17,691 bases of DNA, from positions 1 through 17,691 of the forward strand of contig JABWAJ010000040.1 in the NCBI GenBank assembly GCA_013361075.1, read 5' to 3'. This stretch comes from Saprospiraceae bacterium (GTDB taxonomy: Bacteria > Bacteroidota > Bacteroidia > Chitinophagales > Saprospiraceae). Under the pieces are notes generated by a model that worked only from the letters and a program-made list of their open reading frames with translations, ran no database searches and was not told the origin of the DNA. This document shows positions 7,021 to 14,829 of the stretch, in pieces; the stretch's first letter is position 1, and every line of letters starts with the position of its first letter. A program made the translations under genes and the position numbers.

Positions 7021-8130
7021 TTATTCCTTTAAGATTTGTTCCACGGCTGTGCCCCGTGGCGTTTGCACCCGAAGCCAGTATGTTCCGGCTGGCAATGCTT
7101 CCACATTGAGTCGAAGCTGCCGTTCTGAATCCAGCTGCCGTTCAAAGGGTACCATCTGGCCCAACTGGTTGCTGAGTGTGAGGTATTCAATTTTTTCTGT
7201 GCAGGTAATGTGTATTTCTGCTTTGACGGGGTTTGGAAAAACATGCAACTCCGGGCTCGGCGAAGGCAAAGCAGGGCTTGGCAATGCGTTCGGATGGTAT
7301 ACCATTAACTCAAGGGGTGTGGTGAAAACCGGAATCGCCCCAAAAGCACTGCTCATCATGATCGTTGAGTCAATCGTCAGGGTGAGCCCAAGGCTGTCAC
7401 CAATTGGAATGAAACCCAATAAGTTGTCTTCAATTACAATGCTCAGCACGCCGATGCTTCCTGACCCGCTCACCCCTGTGGCGCCAAAACGGGTTAAGGC
7501 AGCATCTGCTTCAATTTGCAACGGATCTGTGGAGAAATTTACAAAATGGAAGGCATTGCTATCACTGCCCAGCCATGAATCGGACATATCCAGCGAAATG
7601 CTCCGGATCAGTTCCGGATGGTTGCAGTGCAGAGAAAATGCAATCCCGTTAACATCCGTTGCCGGCAATCCCGGAGCTCCCAAAAGAATGGGCAATTGGA
7701 TAACCGATCCTACTGAAACCGGCTCGGAGAGCAGGGATTCATCAAACATCAGGGCAGGGTCAAGTCCGGCCGTACCCGCCACAAAGTCAAGCGGGCGAAG
7801 GTCACCATGGGTATGGCCATAATTGGCACCAACTGTCAGGATGTCCGAAAAGTCTACAATCCCGTTCCCGTTGGCATCTGCATAAGCGTAGTTCAGGCCA
7901 TTGGGGAAATTACCCGGCCATAGCAAGGGGATAAACTGAGGTGAAAATTCAGTATCGTTTTCCAGGCGCATTGGCCCTACGGTGCCATACGCATAACCAA
8001 TGTACAACAGGTCGTATTGATTGACTTCGCCGTTGTCGTCTGCATCGCCGGGATGAATCGTTTGTGCCCCAGCAAAGACTCCAAAGCACAACAGCATAAT
8101 GAGAATCAGAAAGATATTCAGCTTGTTCAT
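7021..8130 (-). CDS. Secreted dockerin/cohesin-like protein with T9SS sorting domain
   Basis: A 369-aa secreted protein. The ATG at 8130 gives a clean signal peptide (MNKLNIFLILIMLLCFGVFAG, then AQ). A GTG at 8142 would add four residues, but the putative -7 box sits at 8156-8163, which favours the shorter form. Residues 27-108 contain two dockerin/EF-hand-like calcium loops, GDADDNGEVNQYD (28-40) and DANGNGIVDFSD (85-96), separated by about 45 residues. Residues about 135-275 look like a cohesin-type or other beta-sandwich domain (VIQLPILLG, VNGIAFSLHCN, IGVLSIVI). The end is a T9SS sorting domain (VFPNPVKAEIHI, ALPAGTYWLRVQT). It precedes the PKD/Kazal gene by 50 bp on the same strand. Its partner and substrate are unknown; the cohesin assignment is tentative. 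Confidence 0.82.
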   Translation of the reverse strand: MNKLNIFLILIMLLCFGVFAGAQTIHPGDADDNGEVNQYDLLYIGYAYGTVGPMRLENDTEFSPQFIPLLWPGNFPNGLNYAYADANGNGIVDFSDILTVGANYGHTHGDLRPLDFVAGTAGLDPALMFDESLLSEPVSVGSVIQLPILLGAPGLPATDVNGIAFSLHCNHPELIRSISLDMSDSWLGSDSNAFHFVNFSTDPLQIEADAALTRFGATGVSGSGSIGVLSIVIEDNLLGFIPIGDSLGLTLTIDSTIMMSSAFGAIPVFTTPLELMVYHPNALPSPALPSPSPELHVFPNPVKAEIHITCTEKIEYLTLSNQLGQMVPFERQLDSERQLRLNVEALPAGTYWLRVQTPRGTAVEQILKE

Positions 8131-8155
8131 GAATAGTTGCACAATTTTGATGGTG

Positions 8156-8186
8156 TAAAGGTACGGGGGGGAAATGCGATAGACAA
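8156..8186 (-). promoter_or_regulatory. Putative promoter for the secreted-protein pair
   Basis: On the minus strand TACCTTTA (8163 down to 8156) matches the Bacteroidota -7 box TAnnTTTG with one mismatch. A TTG (8186-8184) lies 20 bases further upstream, close to the expected -33 spacing. It is 25 bp before the ATG at 8130, predicting a short leader and supporting that start. It would drive the dockerin-like gene and probably the PKD/Kazal gene behind it. Confidence 0.5.
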
Positions 8187-8358
8187 TTACAATTTTATCA
8201 TGTTATCCAAAAAAAAAGAAAAAGAATTTTAAAATAAAAATCATAAAATATTGTTTATCAAATTTATAAATCAATAGAATGTTGGTTGTTTATCCAAGAA
8301 AAAATACTCCTTCGTTTCTTTACACCCCTTTGATTTGTATCACTCAAGACAAAATGAT
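8164..8358. other. AT-rich divergent spacer
   Basis: This is the upstream region shared by the minus-strand dockerin-like gene and the plus-strand hypothetical gene. It contains a long A-rich stretch (8207-8250) and a 9-bp direct repeat, TTGTTTATC, at 8251-8259 and 8286-8294. I could not identify a confident plus-strand -7 box, although a promoter for the plus-strand gene must lie here. Confidence 0.35.
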
Positions 8359-9762
8359 ATGGAAAACAGCAAGTTGATTCAACTGCTTTGCGCTTTCGAC
8401 CCGCCGATGCTGCGCGGTTTTCAAGAGTTCGTTGCTTCCCCTTTTTTTAACAAAGACCAGGAGTTGGTGCGCCTCTATGATTACCTGAAACAGTTGTTGA
8501 GCAAAGGGCTTCCCAAAGCAAAGACAGCACGTCAGGCTGTTTTCGCTGGTTTGTACCCCGAAAAACCTTACGATGAGATGCAGCTTAACCGGCTCATGAG
8601 CCGATTGCTGCAATTGGCCGAGCGCTTTGTTTCCATTTGGCGCTACGAACAACGAGGGGTGCTACCCGATTGTATTGCATTGGAATTTTATGTGGAAACC
8701 CATTTGGATAAGATTTATGCTTTTGCCATCGAAAAAGTAAAAAGTAAGCTGGACCGCTTACCCCTGCGCAACGGAGACTGGTATTTTCAGCAGTTTTTGT
8801 TGTCTGATATTGCAGAAAGGCATTTTTCCGCGCAAAATTTAAGGCGTTACGACCATCACCTGCAGGAGGCTTCTGATCATTTAGACACCTGGTTTTTGTC
8901 GCAGAAGTTATTTTACCTCTGCGCCATGCTCGACCGGCAAAAGATTTTATCCACGCCTTACCGGCAAACCTTTCTCGGGGCCATGCGCCAACATCTGGAA
9001 CAACACAATTACGAAAATGTACCGGCGGTTGCGGTTTATCATCATTTGCTCAATGCCTTGTCCGGTACGGATGACAGCCCTCATTTTCAGTCCCTCAAAA
9101 CCTGGGTGTACGATTCGGATCAGCATTTTTCAAAAGCGGAGGTGAAAGATCTGTTCTACTTCGCCATCAATTTTTGCATCAACAAACTCAAGCACGGGGA
9201 TCGGGCATTTGCCGAAGACCTGGTCGAACTCTACGACCGCGGATTGCAAAAAGGAGTCCTGCTGGAAGATGGTCTTATTTCGCCATGGACCTATAAAAAT
9301 ATGGTGAAATTGGGGCTGGGGCTTCGCCGGTTTGAATGGGTAGAGCGCTTCATTACAGAGTATAGCTTTAAATTACCTGCCGACCAGCGGGAAGATGCCT
9401 ACCATTTCAACCTGGCCGATTTGTTTTACCATAAAAAAGACTACCGGAGTGCTCTTTTTCATTTAAATCAGGTTGAATTTACTGACATTCACTACAGTCT
9501 GGATGCCAAAACAATGCTGATAAAAATCTACTTCGAGACTTCAGAAACCGAAGCTTTTTTATCTCTATTGTCAAGTTTTAATATCTATTTAAGGCGTAAT
9601 AAGCTTATTTCCAAAGAAATAAAGTCAGCCTACCTCAATTTTACGGCCATTTTGCAACAAATAAACAACCTGAGCAAAGAGCGGCGGAACGCATTGGCAG
9701 ATAAAATTAAAAAAGCACCCTTGTTAACGGATCGAAACTGGTTGCTGGAGCAGGTAGATTAG
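8359..9762 (+). CDS. Conserved hypothetical alpha-helical protein (Bacteroidota type)
   Basis: A 467-aa soluble protein with no signal peptide and no membrane segment. The start MENSKLIQLLCAF followed by GFQEFVASPFFNKDQELVRLYDYL resembles a family of unnamed proteins that I associate with Saprospira-like and related Bacteroidota. The rest is almost wholly helical with many Tyr, Phe and Leu pairs (for example LFYFAINFCINKLKHGDRAF, YHFNLADLFYHKKDYRSALFHL), consistent with TPR-like helical hairpins. I chose the ATG at 8359; an in-frame TTG at 8335 would add eight residues, but the ATG restores the typical N terminus. No catalytic motif is visible. It converges with the downstream minus-strand gene, with stops only 4 bp apart. 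Function is unknown. Confidence 0.8.
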   Translation: MENSKLIQLLCAFDPPMLRGFQEFVASPFFNKDQELVRLYDYLKQLLSKGLPKAKTARQAVFAGLYPEKPYDEMQLNRLMSRLLQLAERFVSIWRYEQRGVLPDCIALEFYVETHLDKIYAFAIEKVKSKLDRLPLRNGDWYFQQFLLSDIAERHFSAQNLRRYDHHLQEASDHLDTWFLSQKLFYLCAMLDRQKILSTPYRQTFLGAMRQHLEQHNYENVPAVAVYHHLLNALSGTDDSPHFQSLKTWVYDSDQHFSKAEVKDLFYFAINFCINKLKHGDRAFAEDLVELYDRGLQKGVLLEDGLISPWTYKNMVKLGLGLRRFEWVERFITEYSFKLPADQREDAYHFNLADLFYHKKDYRSALFHLNQVEFTDIHYSLDAKTMLIKIYFETSETEAFLSLLSSFNIYLRRNKLISKEIKSAYLNFTAILQQINNLSKERRNALADKIKKAPLLTDRNWLLEQVD

Positions 9763-9766
9763 CCAC

Positions 9767-10657
9767 CTACTCCGCGGGTTTATTTCCCGAACTCCTTAGA
9801 TTTACCATTTTCCGGAGCAAGTCAAACCAAAATGGTGCCCCCAGGGAAACTGCCATGGCCGTCACAATCCAGCCAAGAATTTTGGTCAGCCAATCATAAC
9901 CTCCCATCGAATTGACTTCGATATTTTTCCACCCAAGCCCAAGTGGCGATTTGATATTCGAAATTTCTGTATTCATAAAAGATTTGAGCTCGTCAAAAGT
10001 TTCCTGAAATTCAGGATCAGGCTGCCGGGTCGCAAGGGTGTCATTTTTAGCTACGAATTCATCGGCCATGGTTATGATTGCCTTTAAGGTCTCGGGGTTG
10101 GATTCGAGGCGCTCGTAAATCGCTAAAGTATCAGCATTGAAAATAACCGCGATAGCCAACCCAATGCCGATCAGGATTTTTTGCGTCGAGCGCTTGTACC
10201 AGCCGGATGCGCGGTCCATCACATCGGTGTACCAATTTTTTACTTTATCCCGGAAAACATCGGCTTTGCCTTCCGCTTCGTGAAGGAATTGCTTCAACAC
10301 ATTTTTCAGGTCTTCGTCGGGCAATTCATCAATTTTCTGTTCTATTTTACTGAAATCGCCACCCTGAAACAGCACTTCAAATAAGATGCTCTGGAAAGAT
10401 TCAGCGCTCAGGTAGGAAGGAGTTTCCCGGCTTTTGCCATAGCGCGCCGACATTTGCCGAAACAGGGAGTTGTTTTTAAACGCTTTCAGGATTTTTTCAT
10501 CCGCATCGGTGCCGGCCAGCATGTTGCGCAAGGCTTCTTCCAGGTTTTTTCCACGAAGGCTCAGCACAGAGGCCAGCAATTCCATCACAGTCGTTGCCAG
10601 AAGGCTCAGCAAAAGGAGGACAAAAACGATCCCGGTAACAACGGTTAACATGCTCAT
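9767..10657 (-). CDS. Membrane protein of unnamed widespread family, paired with dynamin-like GTPase
   Basis: A 296-aa membrane protein. A first hydrophobic segment lies at about 4-30 (VVTGIVFVLLLLSLLATTVM), a second at 160-178 (KILIGIGLAIAVIFNADTLA) and a third at 258-276 (ILGWIVTAMAVSLGAPFW). Between segments 1 and 2 is a soluble, charged helical region of about 125 residues. Signature blocks are NWYTDVMDRASGWYKR (141-156) and SLGAPFWFDLLRKMV (271-285), which I recognise from hypothetical proteins in diverse bacteria, but I know of no assigned function. It lies 85 bp downstream of the dynamin-like GTPase gene on the same strand, suggesting cotranscription and a shared role at the membrane. 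An in-frame second ATG at 10651 is a possible alternative start. Confidence 0.82.
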   Translation of the reverse strand: MSMLTVVTGIVFVLLLLSLLATTVMELLASVLSLRGKNLEEALRNMLAGTDADEKILKAFKNNSLFRQMSARYGKSRETPSYLSAESFQSILFEVLFQGGDFSKIEQKIDELPDEDLKNVLKQFLHEAEGKADVFRDKVKNWYTDVMDRASGWYKRSTQKILIGIGLAIAVIFNADTLAIYERLESNPETLKAIITMADEFVAKNDTLATRQPDPEFQETFDELKSFMNTEISNIKSPLGLGWKNIEVNSMGGYDWLTKILGWIVTAMAVSLGAPFWFDLLRKMVNLRSSGNKPAE

Positions 10658-10742
10658 GGTTGTCTTATTATTTTGATGATGTTATACGAGTTCGCCTTTA
10701 CCGTATTAAAGTAAAGTAACCTGCCATTTGCAAATTTGCCTT

Positions 10743-12473
10743 TTACCCCAGCTTACTCAATTCTTTTTCCAACTGTGTGATGCGTTCGGCAAGAGCGGTA
10801 TAATCCTGTTCAATTCCGGCAATGGCGACAGCTTCCTGTTCCAGCAGGCTGTCGAACCGCCAGAAATTGGCTTCGATTTTATGTTTCAGATGGCTGATAT
10901 AAGTCCTTAACTTGTCAGTCACATCCGATTCGATGCGGTTGCGGCCTTTGGCAACTTCGGTTTCGTAGCCGCCTATGATTTTGCGGCGTTTGATGCTGGC
11001 GGTAGCCCCGGCAAAAATCAGACCGATGGCCGTTAGTACGCCTCCGGTGACATCAAATACGGCTCCCTGGGTCACTGCACTGAGAATCAATCCGACCACC
11101 GCGAGTCCGCTGCCGGTGGCAATATTGGGCGAAATGCTGCTTTTGTCGGGAAAGAGTTTTGCATCGGCAAAATTTTCAGTCTGGCTGATGAATTGAGCAA
11201 AAGCATCCTGCAATTCGCGTAGCACATTGATCCGTTTTTCGGCAATGTCGCTAAACAGGTCGTGGTCGTCGCGCAGGATGGTCCGGCTGTTGCGGATTTT
11301 CAGGTCCACTACTTTTGCCATCTGCTGGATGCTGTCGGCGAGGTCTTCTACGCTGCCGGTGAGTTTTTGGCGCAATTCATTGTTCAACTCCTGTTCCAGA
11401 CTAGTAGCCAGGTCGTTCAGCCATTCTTTTACGGAAGTACTCCGGCTGAAAATGGCAGTAAAAGAGCGGCGCAACAGGGAAAAAAAAGACAGACCTTCAC
11501 TCAACTCCTGCCCCTTCTGCCGCGTAATGCGGTCGTATCCGGCCAGCAGGTTTTCTACCAGCAGGTTCACTTGTTTGAATGCACGGGTTTCGTGTTCGAT
11601 GAGGGTTTGGTGGATGTCTTCACGAAAAGCGGTATCTGCTTCCCACTGCAACTTTCGGTCGGCCAATCCTTTGGCAATGCGATCGCCGATGTTGCGCGAA
11701 GTAGAAAGGTTGTTGACCAGTTTCAAATAGGGAGCCTGTCCGCCGGTAATGTTTTGATGGATGTAGTCGCGCAGGGAGCCGAATCCGCTTGCTTCCAGAT
11801 CGCCTTCCTGTTCTGCTTTCGCTGAAACAGCAAAAATAATGGGCTCGGGGATGCCTTTTTTTCGGGCGTAATCCCTAACGCCATTCAGGTTAACGGCTAA
11901 GTCCTCTTCAGGCATCAGGTCTTTTTGCTGCAACACAAAAATGACTTTTTTGAGCCAGTCGGTGTGAATGAAATCGAAAAATTCCCAGGCGGATTGCCGG
12001 TATGGGTTTTTGGCTTCAAATACAAAAACGATGAGGTCGGATGCAGGAATGAAACTCTCCGTAATTTCCTGGTGGTGAGCGATGATGGTATTGGTTCCCG
12101 GGGTATCCACGATGGCAATTTCGCGCAAAATCTCTACCGGAAGCAGGATTTTTTTCAGGTGTGGGTTTACCACAATGGTTTCTTCTTCTTCGCCATAAAG
12201 GATTTGCTGAATGGTGTCTGTCATTGGTTGAGGTGCTACCCGGGTAATTTCACGCCCGGTGGCCAGCAAAGCATTGATGAAACTGCTTTTACCTGCCTTT
12301 ACCTCTCCGACGATTACAAACATGAATGGCTCATGGATGCGGTTGCGCAGATCGCTCACCGTTTTGGCCAACTCTTCGTGGCCTATACGGATGGCCAGGC
12401 CATGCAGGTCTTTTACAAGTTCTTCAATTTTTGCTTTAAAGGTTTGTATGGTCGCATTGATGAGTGTACTCAC
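10743..12473 (-). CDS. Dynamin-like GTPase
   Basis: A 576-aa bacterial dynamin-family GTPase, expected to bind and remodel membranes. G1 is GEVKAGKSS (56-64), G2 is probably Thr85 or Thr87 in QPMTDTI, G3 is DTPG (123-126), the G4 position reads QQKD (182-185) rather than N/TKxD, and G5-like SAK is at 217-219. After the GTPase domain comes a long helical region (250-445). A hydrophobic hairpin (454-493, GLAVVGLILSAVTQGAVFDV then GVLTAIGLIFAGATAS) resembles the membrane-binding paddle of bacterial dynamin-like proteins. The C terminus is a coiled coil (505-576). The start codon is GTG at 12473: an in-frame stop lies 18 nt upstream and the next ATG would cut into the strand leading to G1. A perfect 31-bp inverted repeat ends 21 nt upstream of the start. 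Downstream by 85 bp is a membrane-protein gene. Confidence 0.9.
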   Translation of the reverse strand: MSTLINATIQTFKAKIEELVKDLHGLAIRIGHEELAKTVSDLRNRIHEPFMFVIVGEVKAGKSSFINALLATGREITRVAPQPMTDTIQQILYGEEEETIVVNPHLKKILLPVEILREIAIVDTPGTNTIIAHHQEITESFIPASDLIVFVFEAKNPYRQSAWEFFDFIHTDWLKKVIFVLQQKDLMPEEDLAVNLNGVRDYARKKGIPEPIIFAVSAKAEQEGDLEASGFGSLRDYIHQNITGGQAPYLKLVNNLSTSRNIGDRIAKGLADRKLQWEADTAFREDIHQTLIEHETRAFKQVNLLVENLLAGYDRITRQKGQELSEGLSFFSLLRRSFTAIFSRSTSVKEWLNDLATSLEQELNNELRQKLTGSVEDLADSIQQMAKVVDLKIRNSRTILRDDHDLFSDIAEKRINVLRELQDAFAQFISQTENFADAKLFPDKSSISPNIATGSGLAVVGLILSAVTQGAVFDVTGGVLTAIGLIFAGATASIKRRKIIGGYETEVAKGRNRIESDVTDKLRTYISHLKHKIEANFWRFDSLLEQEAVAIAGIEQDYTALAERITQLEKELSKLG

Positions 12474-12494
12474 GGCGGGTTGTTTTTGTTTTTA

Positions 12495-12562
12495 GGACGG
12501 GCAGGACAGGAAGGTGTCGGACACTTTCAGGAGTGTCCGACACCTTCCTGTCCTGCCCGTCC
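12495..12562. repeat. Perfect 31-bp inverted repeat (68-nt hairpin/cruciform)
   Basis: The left arm 12495-12525 and right arm 12532-12562 are exact reverse complements, with a 6-nt loop (TTCAGG). Each arm also contains its own small palindrome, GTGTCGGACAC (12514-12524) and GTGTCCGACAC (12533-12543), so a two-hairpin alternative fold exists. There is no T tract on either side (minus strand continues TAAAAACAAAAACA; plus strand continues ACGCGTCGCG), so it is not a standard intrinsic terminator. It lies between the S9 peptidase stop and the dynamin-like GTPase start. It could be a REP-like mobile palindrome, a transcription barrier, or an RNA element in the GTPase leader. Confidence 0.95.
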
Positions 12563-12646
12563 ACGCGTCGCGCTAAGTTACAACGTTCTTCACAGACCGT
12601 GGAACATAGGGAAAAGAAAGTGCGAAGAAGAGGGGGATCGGCGCGG

Positions 12647-14653
12647 TTATTCCGGTGCCACCTCTTCTGTATATTCTTTTTCGAGGGCATATTTTGCAAA
12701 CCACCCCATTTCCTTATTGATCTTATGCAGCCGATGCCTCAGTTCACCCCAGCCATGCGGCTCGCGAGGTGCCACATACAAGTGGGTAGGCACGTTCAGG
12801 CTTTTCAGGGCGCGGTAGAGCTCCACCGATTGCATAAGGGGCACCCGCACGTCCTGTTCGCCCACAAAAACGAGGGTTGGGGTTTTGGCTTTGGCAATGT
12901 CTTTGAGCGGTGAATTGTTCCAGTATACATCAATGGGTGCTTTTTCCTGCCATGGTGTGCCGCCAAACCAGGGGGTACGGTAAGTTCGCACATCGCTTTG
13001 TGCGTACATTCCGATCCAGTTGACAGCGCCGGCACCGGAAGAGGCGGCTTTGAAGCGGTTGGTGAAGGTAATCAATTTGTTGGTCATGTGGCCGCCGGCA
13101 CTCCAGCCCATTTTGATGAGTCGGTTCGGATCGGCGACCCCGATTTTGATCAGGTGGTCTATGCCGGCCATGACGTCTAAGTGTGACTGGCGAAAATACC
13201 CACCTACCATGTCGCGCAGGAAAGCGTCTCCGTAACCGGTACTACCTCTGTAGTTGGGCATAAAAACGGCATAACCATTCGCAGCGAGCACGGGGTGATA
13301 GCGCGTAGGGCCGGTGCCCAGGCCATAATGGTCGGCAGCGGCAGGGCCGCCGTGGGTTTGGGTCACAAGTGGGTATTGCCTGCCCGGTTCATAATTGAGC
13401 GGATAAGTCAGCAAGCCTTCTACTTCGACGCCATCTTTGCCCTTCCAAACTACCCGCTCCTGGCGGGGCAGCAAAAAGGTATCCTGCAGGTAGGCGTAAT
13501 GCCGGGTGACCTGGGTAAGGGCATTGCTGCGCAACAGGTGAACATCGCCGGGGTTTACAGCATTGCCGATCGTCAGGGCATGCAGGTTTTGTTCGGGCAC
13601 AAAATGCCACGAACCAACTGCATGAGCACCCCGCGTGAGCTGGGTCATTGCTTTGCTGGCAAGGTCGAACTGCCAGAGTTGCACTTCAAGACCCATATTG
13701 GCCAAAAACAAAAGGGCTTTGCCGTCGGCGGCCCATTCTGCCGTGTATATTTCGTAAGGGATTTCAGGCAACGCAAGGGTAGGGGAGCGGCTACCGTCGG
13801 AAGACATCGTAAAGAGTTTGTCGTTGTAATACGATTCAAAACGGGCATTGCAGCCGCATACAAAAAGGATTTGAGTGCCATCGGGCGAAAAACGAAGGTT
13901 GTTTTCGGCTACCTTATTATTCGTCAATTGGCGGCCATTGGTGCCATTGGCATCCATGACCCAGATTTCCTGGAGGTAACTGTCGCCAAATAAAGGAGTC
14001 GGAGCTTTCGCAAACAGGATTTTGTCTCCTTTTTTCGACACTTCGTAGCTCATTACCGAAAAGTCGCCTTCAGTAATGCGGGTTGCCTTTTTGGCGGAAA
14101 GGTCGAATTGCCATAGATGGCGCTGCTTGAAGTTTTCATCATAGGGGAAAACGTCGTCTTTTTTCTCTTTGCGTTTTTTTTCCTCCTCTGTATCTGATTC
14201 CGGTGCTGTAAACCAGATGCTTTTTCCATCCGGCGACCACGAAAAATTAGCGATACCGGCTTCCTGCCTGGTCAGTTGTATGGCTTCTCCTCCGGAGTTG
14301 TTCAGTAGGTAAATCTGTGGTTTTGCTTTTTCGCCGCGAGTGGCCAGGAAAGCGATGGTTTTTCCGTCGGGTGACCAGCGTGGACTGCCTTCGCCTTCTT
14401 TGCCATTGGTCATTTGCACCGCATTTGTACCGTCGGCATCGGCGCGCCAGATATGGCCTACCTGTTTGTTTTCGCCCCAGTCGCTTTTGGAAAGCACGTA
14501 TAAAAACTGACTGCCTTGTGGCGACAGTTGCGGGCTGGAGAGCGCAGGAATGTTCAGGTAATCTACTACACTCATGGCCCGGCGTGTTTCCGGTTGTGCT
14601 AAAATAGAAGCCAGCAGACAGGTAAAAAGAAGGGAAAGGCAATGCTTTTTCAT
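12647..14653 (-). CDS. Secreted S9 family peptidase (prolyl oligopeptidase-like)
   Basis: A 668-aa serine peptidase of the S9 group (dipeptidyl/acylaminoacyl peptidase type) that cleaves short peptides, probably in the periplasm. Residues 1-19 form a signal peptide (MKKHCLSLLFTCLLASILA, then QPE). Residues about 35-390 are a beta-propeller with repeated WSPDG, FSPDG and WAADG blocks typical of TolB/PD40-like blades. Residues about 400-660 are the alpha/beta-hydrolase domain, with oxyanion-side HGGP (434-437) and YRGSTGYG (468-475). The predicted catalytic triad is Ser518 (GWSAGG), Asp601 (GEQDVRVP) and His633 (REPHGWGE). It is complete, with no frameshift. It lies downstream of the nqr terminator, so it should have its own promoter; only a poor -7-like TACATTAG at 14681-14674 is visible. 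Confidence 0.93.
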   Translation of the reverse strand: MKKHCLSLLFTCLLASILAQPETRRAMSVVDYLNIPALSSPQLSPQGSQFLYVLSKSDWGENKQVGHIWRADADGTNAVQMTNGKEGEGSPRWSPDGKTIAFLATRGEKAKPQIYLLNNSGGEAIQLTRQEAGIANFSWSPDGKSIWFTAPESDTEEEKKRKEKKDDVFPYDENFKQRHLWQFDLSAKKATRITEGDFSVMSYEVSKKGDKILFAKAPTPLFGDSYLQEIWVMDANGTNGRQLTNNKVAENNLRFSPDGTQILFVCGCNARFESYYNDKLFTMSSDGSRSPTLALPEIPYEIYTAEWAADGKALLFLANMGLEVQLWQFDLASKAMTQLTRGAHAVGSWHFVPEQNLHALTIGNAVNPGDVHLLRSNALTQVTRHYAYLQDTFLLPRQERVVWKGKDGVEVEGLLTYPLNYEPGRQYPLVTQTHGGPAAADHYGLGTGPTRYHPVLAANGYAVFMPNYRGSTGYGDAFLRDMVGGYFRQSHLDVMAGIDHLIKIGVADPNRLIKMGWSAGGHMTNKLITFTNRFKAASSGAGAVNWIGMYAQSDVRTYRTPWFGGTPWQEKAPIDVYWNNSPLKDIAKAKTPTLVFVGEQDVRVPLMQSVELYRALKSLNVPTHLYVAPREPHGWGELRHRLHKINKEMGWFAKYALEKEYTEEVAPE

Positions 14654-14771
14654 AAAAATAGGTTTGATGTGGGCTAATGTACTGATTTTGGCGAATATGG
14701 GAAAATCGGGTTAGGAGATATCCCCCGTTTTTCTGTCCGTGCCTGTTCATGTTGACCAGCCTGGCCGGCAT

Positions 14772-14810
14772 AAAAAAAGCGGCGATGAATCTTCACCGCC
14801 GCCTTTTTTA
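14772..14810 (-). terminator. Intrinsic terminator of the nqr operon
   Basis: GCGGCG (14779-14784) pairs with CGCCGC (14797-14802), extended after one mismatch by TGA/TCA with a 4-nt loop. On the minus strand the stem is followed by seven T residues (the A-run at 14772-14778). It lies 20 bp past the nqrF stop. A six-T run also follows on the plus strand, so it is structurally bidirectional, but only the minus strand has an upstream gene here. Confidence 0.88.
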
Positions 14811-14829
14811 TCGTTGAACTTCTTTGGAG

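Noticed and set aside
6887..7822. Plus-strand open frame of 311 codons opposite the dockerin-like gene
   Set aside because: Long, but antisense to a protein with signal peptide, calcium loops and sorting domain; its own composition (many Ser, Arg, Cys) looks non-coding.
12474..12646. Treating the 12495-12562 palindrome as the S9 peptidase's intrinsic terminator
   Set aside because: There is no run of T residues after the stem on the minus strand, and the stem is much longer than typical; kept as an unexplained repeat instead.
13295..13993. Plus-strand open frame of 232 codons opposite the S9 peptidase
   Set aside because: Antisense to conserved propeller and hydrolase sequence, without motifs of its own.
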